Positions 56,394 through 64,000 of a stretch of 64,000 bases of DNA are shown here, piece after piece (position 1 is the stretch's first letter; every line of letters starts with the position of its first letter). The notes beneath the pieces were generated by a model. The model was given only the letters and a program-made list of their open reading frames with translations. It had not been told where the DNA came from and did not search any database. The stretch spans positions 62,001-126,000 of the forward strand of contig JAFKKF010000015.1 of NCBI GenBank assembly GCA_017305635.1, written 5' to 3'. This stretch comes from Hyphomicrobiales bacterium (GTDB lineage: Bacteria; Pseudomonadota; Alphaproteobacteria; Rhizobiales; Kaistiaceae). Made by a program: the position numbers and the translations under genes.

Positions 56394-57292
56394 GCCTCGT
56401 GCCCGAGACGCTGACCTACGGGCTCCTTCGCCGCCGGGTGACGAAGGAGTTGCAGGACGCCTTCGCGGCGGACGGGCGGATCGGCACGGCCTCGCTCGAT
56501 GCGCGGCTGATCGTTGCCTTCGCGGCCGAGCGCGACGCCAATTCGATCGCCATCTTCGACGCCCTCTCGGTGCCGGCGGAGACGGAGGCGAAGGTGGCGG
56601 GCTATGTCGAACGGCGGATCGCCGGCGAGCCGGTGGCGCGGATCCTCGGCGAGAAGGAATTCTGGGGCCTGACGTTCAAGCTGACGCGGGACACCCTGGT
56701 GCCGCGGCCGGATTCGGAGACCGTGGTGGCGGCGGCGCTCGCCGCGGTCGACCAGACCGGCGGGCGGGACCGCGCGCTCAGGATCCTCGACCTCGGCACG
56801 GGAACCGGGGCGCTTCTCATCGCGCTCCTCTCCGAGCTGCCGAAGGCGAAGGGGACCGGCACCGACCTTGCGCCCGGGGCGGTCGCGGCGGCGAAGGAGA
56901 ATGCCGAGAAGCTGGGCTTTGCCGGGCGGGCCGAGTTCGCCGCGGGCAACTGGGGGGACGGGCTCGAGGGTGGCTTCGACCTCGTCGTCTCCAATCCGCC
57001 CTATGTGCTCTCGGGAGAAATCGAGGGCCTGCCGGTTGAGGTTTGGGCCTTCGATCCCTATCTGGCATTGGATGGCGGCGCCGATGGGCTGGCCGCCTAC
57101 CGCACGATCATCGCGGACCTGTCGCGGCTCCTGTCGGATACGGGCCGTGCATTCCTCGAAGTGGGGGCCGGCCAAGCCGCGAAAGTGCAGGATCTGGCGG
57201 CGGAAGGCGGGTTCGATTCGCTGACCCATGCCGACCTCGCCGCGATCGAGCGCGTGGTCGAATTGCGGCGGCCCGAGCCGGGCCAAGGTTAA
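56390..57292 (+). CDS. prmC: Release factor glutamine methyltransferase PrmC
   Basis: The 300-residue enzyme methylates the GGQ glutamine of release factors. SAM motif I is DLGTGTG (134-140) and the glutamine-binding NPPY is at 202-205. The N-terminal helical domain has [19 protein letters not shown], typical of PrmC. A hairpin follows 8 bases after the stop. Confidence 0.95.
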   Translation: MSLVPETLTYGLLRRRVTKELQDAFAADGRIGTASLDARLIVAFAAERDANSIAIFDALSVPAETEAKVAGYVERRIAGEPVARILGEKEFWGLTFKLTRDTLVPRPDSETVVAAALAAVDQTGGRDRALRILDLGTGTGALLIALLSELPKAKGTGTDLAPGAVAAAKENAEKLGFAGRAEFAAGNWGDGLEGGFDLVVSNPPYVLSGEIEGLPVEVWAFDPYLALDGGADGLAAYRTIIADLSRLLSDTGRAFLEVGAGQAAKVQDLAAEGGFDSLTHADLAAIERVVELRRPEPGQG

Positions 57293-57299
57293 CCGGGCC

Positions 57300-57326
57300 T
57301 TGCCTTTGCGGGTTTTCCCGCGGCAA
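57300..57326 (+). terminator. Hairpin directly after prmC
   Basis: TTGCC-TTT-GCGGG pairs with CCCGC-GGCAA around TTTT, eight bases after the stop codon. No T-run follows, so it may be a weak terminator or the first element of the structured region that follows. Confidence 0.45.
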
Positions 57327-57348
57327 AGAATGGGCTTGGAAAGAGAGC

Positions 57349-57688
57349 GCGGAAAGGCTAGTTTCCGCTCGCCGAAGAGAGACGGGCGAGTCAGCGCCGG
57401 GAAGGCGCAGACGGGGGACGGCACCACAGGCTCCGGGTCTTGCCGACAGAAGGCGGACCCCGGGCGAAAGGACCAGCTTCCGGATAGTCCGAAATGATCG
57501 GACCGCATCTCTGAAGTTTGAAACCGGGCTTGGCGGGAGCTTCCCGCTTGGGAAACTTTGACCCGCGTGATGGCTGTTCGACAGATGCCGCAGGATGCAC
57601 CGGCCGCGCCGGATCGCCTTTCCGTGCGCGCCTCATGCCCGGCGACGGCCCTGACCGCCGCGATGGATGAATTCCGGACGCCGTCCGG
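57349..57688 (+). ncRNA. Hairpin-rich leader, candidate structured RNA upstream of DUF4167 gene
   Basis: The 417-base gap between prmC and the DUF4167 gene holds a run of seven stems: GCGGAAA/TTTCCGC (57349-57368), CTCGCC/GGCGAG (57368-57390), GCGCC/GGCGC (57394-57408), CCGGGTC/GACCCCGG with one bulge (57433-57463), GTCCG/CGGAC (57487-57503), AAGTTT/AAACTT enclosing GCGGGA/TCCCGC (57514-57558), and CCGGACG/CGTCCGG (57674-57688) ten bases before the ribosome-binding region. It matches no RNA family I know (not tmRNA, RNase P, 6S or SRP by motif). It may be a leader regulating the RNA-binding-like protein downstream, or a separate small RNA. Confidence 0.4.
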
Positions 57689-57709
57689 CTGAACCAAGAG
57701 ACATCTTTG

Positions 57710-58450
57710 ATGAGACCAGGCCAGCACCAGCAGAACAACAAGCGCATGCGTGGGCGCAATCGCAAGGGCCCCAATCCGCTGACCCGCTCCTACGAGAGCA
57801 ATGGCGGCGACGTGAAGATCCGCGGCACCGCGCTCCATATCGCGGAGAAATACGTCCAGCTGGCGCGCGACGCGCAGGCGAGCGGCGACCGCGTGGCGGC
57901 GGAGAACTACCTCCAGCACGCCGAGCACTATTACCGCATCCTTGCCGCCGCGCAGGCGCAGATGCCCCAGCCGCAGCCGGTCTATCGTTCCGACGAGGAG
58001 GATGACGACGGCGAGGAGCGGCAGGACCGTTCGCAGCCGCCTTTCAATGGCAATAATAACGGCAATGCCAATGGCGGCCACGGCGGCGAGCGGGGCGATC
58101 GCCAGGGCTTCCAGGGCGGGCCGCAGCCGGCCTTCCTCGGCGGGGCCGGCGACGGTTCCGGCGAGGACGAGGACGACGAGCCGATCGGCGACAACCGCTT
58201 CGAGACGCGTCCCCAGCCGCAATATAACGAGCCGCAGGATCGCGGCGACCGCGGCGACCGTAATTTCAACGGCAGCAATGCCGGTGGCGGCAATCGCCAG
58301 CAGGCCGGCGGCCAGAACCAGAACGGCGAGGGCGGCGGCAATCATCGCGGCCGGCGCCGGCGCCCCTATCGCGAACGCTTCGGCGACCGCGCCCAGGGCG
58401 GCGAAGGCGCGCAGCCGGCAGTGGCCGAGGCGCCGCCCGGCGACGACTGA
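57710..58450 (+). CDS. DUF4167 domain-containing protein, RNA-binding-like
   Basis: The 246-residue protein has the DUF4167 core in its first ~75 residues (RMRGRNRKGPNPLTRSYESNG, then AEKYVQLARDAQASGDRVAAENYLQHAEHYY), followed by a long stretch of Asn/Gly/Gln/Arg-rich low complexity and a basic end (GRRRRPYRERFGDR). The composition suggests nucleic-acid binding. Function is unknown. A TTG at 57707 is next to the chosen ATG. A strong terminator follows at 58475-58510. Confidence 0.85.
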   Translation: MRPGQHQQNNKRMRGRNRKGPNPLTRSYESNGGDVKIRGTALHIAEKYVQLARDAQASGDRVAAENYLQHAEHYYRILAAAQAQMPQPQPVYRSDEEDDDGEERQDRSQPPFNGNNNGNANGGHGGERGDRQGFQGGPQPAFLGGAGDGSGEDEDDEPIGDNRFETRPQPQYNEPQDRGDRGDRNFNGSNAGGGNRQQAGGQNQNGEGGGNHRGRRRRPYRERFGDRAQGGEGAQPAVAEAPPGDD

Positions 58451-58838
58451 GACTCAAGGGTTCTGAGGCAACAGGGCGCCCCGGTCGAAAGGCCGGGGCG
58501 CCTTTCGTTTCAGGGCGCCGTGCGAACGTGGACGACGGCGATGTCGTCGGCATATAGGCGCTTCCAGCCGGGCATGCATTTCCGGGCTCCGGCCATGTCT
58601 CGCTGCGGGGATGCCCTGCCGTCGCCGGGCGCGTCTCCGGGAGGCTCTAGCACGGCTTCGTTAAAGTTTGGCCAACCGGTGCCCGACCCCTCTTCCCAGC
58701 CGGGCGGGGGCTTACCATCTATGCTTCACAGGCTGCCCGACAGGGGGCCGAAGTGGCGGGTTTCCGCGACTTAACGGGAGGGGCGACCGGGCCGGAAATG
58801 CCGGGCGGTCGAGCTCCAAGCCGGGAAAGGGACGACAT
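58451..58838. other. Gap between DUF4167 gene and clpB
   Basis: This 388-base stretch has the terminator at its start and then about 330 bases with no recognised gene. It should contain the clpB promoter; I did not find a heat-shock sigma-32-type -35/-10 pair or a CIRCE element. Confidence 0.4.
58475..58510 (+). terminator. Intrinsic terminator after DUF4167 gene
   Basis: A perfect 10-base-pair stem GGCGCCCCGG/CCGGGGCGCC with an 8-base loop is followed by TTTCGTTT. Confidence 0.88.
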
Positions 58839-61454
<2,616 letters not shown>

Positions 61455-61479
61455 CAGTCGCTGCGCCTGCTAAGGATCA

Positions 61480-61510
61480 GGCCCGGCTTCGTGCCGGGCC
61501 TTTTCTTTTT
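61480..61510. terminator. Intrinsic terminator after clpB (convergent)
   Basis: GGCCCGGC-TTCGT-GCCGGGCC is followed by TTTTCTTTTT, 26 bases past the clpB stop. The opposite gene ends at 61551; read leftward no long T-run follows, so it acts mainly for clpB. Confidence 0.9.
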
Positions 61511-61550
61511 GGAGACAGGGAAGCGGAAGGAAGGATCACTTTTCTTCGGA

Positions 61551-62393
61551 TCAACGGGACGGCGTGACGTCACCCGGCTCGCCGTTGCCGGAGAGGACCT
61601 GGGCGGCGCCGAGGATGGCGTCGCGGAAGGCGGTGTCGAAATTGACGCCGCGGACCTGCCAGTGATGGCGGCCGGTCTCGGTGGAGAGATACCAGTCGGC
61701 GATCCAGCCATGCTCGTGGTCGCTGAAGAGGAGCGTGCCGGCGAGCGGAAGCGCGCCGCCGGCTTTCGCCGCGAGGGCCGTGAGATCGACGGCCTGCGGG
61801 AGCGAATCCGGCGTGAGCGCCGCGTCGGCGAGGAGCGCGGCGGGCGGGAAGGTCATGGGCAGGCCGTAGCGGACGGAGGCCGCGGCGAAGGCCTCGTTCA
61901 TGGCCGCGTCGCGCGGATCGTCGGCGGTGACGAGGTAACGCCTGCCGTAGTGATCGACGACGAGGAAGACGGCGAGCTTCGGGCGGTCGCCCGTCCATGG
62001 CTTCAGGCCGAGGTCGTGGAGCGCGGCGTCGATCTTCGCCGGATCGTAGTCGACGGTGAGGTAGTGCGGCCGGTCGTAGGAGCCCTGCTCGTCATGGAGG
62101 GGCCGGCCGGAATAGAGGTCGAGATAGGTGAAGGAGGTGGCGAGTTCGGCCGCCTTCGTCTTCAGGCCATCGATGCGCGGATCGCCGATGAGGCGCGGGT
62201 CGCCGGAGACCTTGACGAGGACATCCTCGAGGGTCTGGCGGAAGCCGGGGATGCGGTTCGCCTCGCCCGTGCCGCTGGTGACGAAAACCGACTGGTAGAG
62301 ATCGGCGAGCGAGCCGGGCGAGGGCTTCACGGCGGCGATGGCGGGGGCGAGAAAGGCGAGGCTTGCGGCGGCGAGGAGAGCGCGGCGAAGCAC
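61551..62393 (-). CDS. DUF2066 domain-containing secreted protein
   Basis: The 280-residue protein has a signal peptide (LLAAASLAFLAPAIA, cleavage near 21) and a DUF2066-type mature part: GFRQTLEDVLVKVSGDPRL near the start and the later VRGVNFDTAFRDAILGAAQVLSG. These proteins are periplasmic and of unknown function. It lies 10 bases downstream of the M23 peptidase gene. Confidence 0.82.
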   Translation of the reverse strand: MLRRALLAAASLAFLAPAIAAVKPSPGSLADLYQSVFVTSGTGEANRIPGFRQTLEDVLVKVSGDPRLIGDPRIDGLKTKAAELATSFTYLDLYSGRPLHDEQGSYDRPHYLTVDYDPAKIDAALHDLGLKPWTGDRPKLAVFLVVDHYGRRYLVTADDPRDAAMNEAFAAASVRYGLPMTFPPAALLADAALTPDSLPQAVDLTALAAKAGGALPLAGTLLFSDHEHGWIADWYLSTETGRHHWQVRGVNFDTAFRDAILGAAQVLSGNGEPGDVTPSR

Positions 62394-62403
62394 GGCCGCG
62401 CCG

Positions 62404-64000
62404 TCAGTTCGAGGGCGCCTGCGCGGCGCTCGCGACCTTGGCCGATGGCGAGCCCTGCGTCTGCATCAGCGCGTCGATGCGGGCGCGCTCCTTCTCGAAG
62501 CCGGCGAGGAGATCGCCTCCGAGCACGCGGCCGCGCGGCAGGCGGATGCGGAGCGGATCGACCGGCGAGCCGTTGACGCGGATCTCGAAGTGGAGGTGCG
62601 GGCCGGTGGAGAGGCCGGTGGATCCGACATAGCCGATGATCTGGCCCTGGCGGACCTTGGCGCCGGGCACGATGCCCTTGGCGAAGGAGGTCTGGTGGCC
62701 GTAGCCGGTCTCGTAGCCGTTGGTATGGCGGATGAGGGTGAAGTTGCCGTAGCCGGAGGTCGGGCCGGCCTTCTCAACGACGCCGTTGCCGGCGGCCATG
62801 ATCGGCGTCATGCGCGGGGCGGCATAGTCGACGCCGGTATGCAGGCGCTTGTAGCCGAGGATCGGATGGACGCGCCAGCCGAAGCCCGAGCGGATGATGC
62901 CGGTGGTCATCGGCTTGCGCATCAGGAATTTCTTCGCGCTGCGCCCTTCCTCGTCATAGTAGTCGACGTAGCCGTCGTCGCCGGTGCGGTAGCGGTAGAA
63001 GCGCTTGGTCACGCCGCCGAGGGTGATCGAGGCGTAGAGCACTTCCGGATCGCCGGCATCCTTGTCGGCGGGGTCCTGCATGGAATGCAGGATCTCCATC
63101 GAATCGCCGGGGGTGATGCGCGCCTGGAAATCGAGATCGAAGGAGAAGACGCGGATCAGCTGGTCGATGAGCGGCTTCGGCACCTGCTGCTCGAGCGCGG
63201 TCTCGTAGACGGCCTCGTAGACGCGCGGCAGGCCGCCGGCATCGCCGCCGCCGGAGGAATCGTCATCGGCGACGGCGAGGTCCTCGTCGATGCTCGGCTC
63301 GTCGGCGCGCACGAAGGTATTGGAATCGGTGCGCGCGACCGTCGCCTGGTGGGCGCCGTTGTCGTAGAGGCTGAGGCGGATCGGGACCTGCTTCGCCGGG
63401 TCGTCCTCGGCCGGCGCGAAGGCGACGCGGATCTTCTGGCCGACATGCATCTTGTTGAGGTCGACGAGGTCCGACAGGGCGGCGACGATGTGGTCGATGT
63501 CATCGTCGACGACGCCGTTCTCGTCGAGGAGGGCGCGGAAGCTCTCGCCCTTGGCGACCGAGAAATACTTCTCCTCGATCTTCCTGTCGCCACCATCGGC
63601 GGCATCGCTCTTGGCGACGTTGGAGACGTTCTCCGCGGTGATGCGGACGCCGAGGGCGGAGAAGGGATCGTCGCCATCGGCGGCGGCGGCGGTGGCGTCG
63701 CCGTCATCGGTATAGGCGGCGGGACCGACGAGCGGGAGGGCCGCCGCCTTGGTGCCGTCGGCCGGGAAGTTGGCGGCGACGCGGACGAGCTGCTCGACCG
63801 CCGGCGTGTCGAGGCTCACCGAGGAATCGATGTCGGCGGCAAGAACGGGGAAGTCGGTCACCTTGACCGAGACCTCGCCATCGACATTGGCGCCGTAGAT
63901 CTGGTCGTCCGCCACGGTGACCGGCGAAGCCGAGCCGGCGGGCGAGGCGGCCGGCCCGTCGTCGTCGCCGGAAGAATTGGCGGCGAAGATGCTGAGCGGG
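62404..64000 (-). CDS. M23-family peptidase (5' end outside window)
   Basis: At least 531 codons of a peptidoglycan endopeptidase; the frame is open to the window edge, so the true start lies beyond. The LytM/M23 domain near the C-terminus has HTGVDYAAPRMTPIMAAGNG and HLHFEIRVNGSPVDP with the zinc ligands. Before it is an OapA/LysM-like region (VAKGESFRALLDENGVVDDDIDHIVAAL). It probably edits the cell wall in the periplasm. An internal GTG at 63915 is only one of several possible starts. Confidence 0.9.
   Translation of the reverse strand, partial: PLSIFAANSSGDDDGPAASPAGSASPVTVADDQIYGANVDGEVSVKVTDFPVLAADIDSSVSLDTPAVEQLVRVAANFPADGTKAAALPLVGPAAYTDDGDATAAAADGDDPFSALGVRITAENVSNVAKSDAADGGDRKIEEKYFSVAKGESFRALLDENGVVDDDIDHIVAALSDLVDLNKMHVGQKIRVAFAPAEDDPAKQVPIRLSLYDNGAHQATVARTDSNTFVRADEPSIDEDLAVADDDSSGGGDAGGLPRVYEAVYETALEQQVPKPLIDQLIRVFSFDLDFQARITPGDSMEILHSMQDPADKDAGDPEVLYASITLGGVTKRFYRYRTGDDGYVDYYDEEGRSAKKFLMRKPMTTGIIRSGFGWRVHPILGYKRLHTGVDYAAPRMTPIMAAGNGVVEKAGPTSGYGNFTLIRHTNGYETGYGHQTSFAKGIVPGAKVRQGQIIGYVGSTGLSTGPHLHFEIRVNGSPVDPLRIRLPRGRVLGGDLLAGFEKERARIDALMQTQGSPSAKVASAAQAPSN

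Noticed and set aside
57349-57709. Known RNA gene (tmRNA, RNase P RNA, 6S, SRP RNA) in the prmC - DUF4167 gap
   Set aside because: The conserved sequence motifs of these RNAs are not seen; kept only as an unassigned structured candidate.
58511-58838. Heat-shock promoter or CIRCE element for clpB
   Set aside because: No CTTG-N17-CxTAT-like pair or CIRCE inverted repeat was found by eye.

Overview
The window reads as a high-GC chromosomal segment of an alphaproteobacterium, most likely of the order Hyphomicrobiales (Rhizobiales). The evidence is gene order and family content rather than any marker RNA: helicase - S4 protein - fdxA - carD near an rpoH-type sigma factor; DnaJ-like - cobS / cobT with bolA divergent; aroK - aroB - HlyC/CorC protein with xerD divergent; comF - nitrilase - DUF1178 - SDR / ubiG / lysC - ptsP - prfA - prmC - DUF4167 - clpB. 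Genes use mostly G/C third positions, overlap by ATGA junctions in many operons, and no tRNA or rRNA gene, insertion sequence, prophage or CRISPR array was seen.

Region 1-10988 is the one clearly accessory, catabolic part. A spermidine/putrescine-type ABC importer (substrate-binding protein, ATPase, first part of a permease) runs leftward, and a seven-gene operon runs rightward from a shared 394-base control region. That operon encodes the E1 alpha, E1 beta and a lipoyl/alpha-beta-hydrolase E2 of an acetoin-dehydrogenase-like complex, a DapA-family lyase, a proline racemase/hydroxyproline epimerase family enzyme with both catalytic cysteines, and two aldehyde dehydrogenases. The last four suggest hydroxyproline-type breakdown to 2-oxoglutarate, but the imino-acid oxidase and the E3 of the 2-oxoacid complex are not here, so the true substrate is open.

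Region 11-24 kb holds two thermonuclease-family proteins either side of nhaA, an M48 lipoprotein protease, an rpoH-type sigma factor, CarD with an unusual histone-H1-like N-terminal extension, ferredoxin, an S4 RNA-binding protein, a large SUV3-like helicase, a DUF3108 protein, ribosomal protein L28 with a clear promoter and terminator, a phosphatase and a small EamA-like membrane protein. Region 24-35 kb holds a phytase-like esterase, the cobaltochelatase subunits CobT and CobS, a J-domain protein, BolA, a HlyC/CorC protein, aroB, aroK and xerD. Region 35-52 kb holds accA, a YafK-type L,D-transpeptidase lipoprotein, a PhyH oxygenase, secA, a parvulin, argJ, a GNAT enzyme, mutT, an NDUFAF5-like methyltransferase, a ComF protein, a nitrilase-family amidase, an SDR, ubiG and lysC. 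Region 52-64 kb holds ptsP, prfA, prmC, a DUF4167 protein behind a long hairpin-rich leader, clpB, a DUF2066 protein and part of an M23 peptidase.

The most unusual non-coding content lies between 24.5 and 51.5 kb. A family of GC-rich palindromic repeats with conserved outer blocks and variable inner hairpins occurs in seven intergenic places, and a second family occurs in two. Repeats of these families have run into the 3' ends of three protein genes and supply their C-terminal tails and stop codons.
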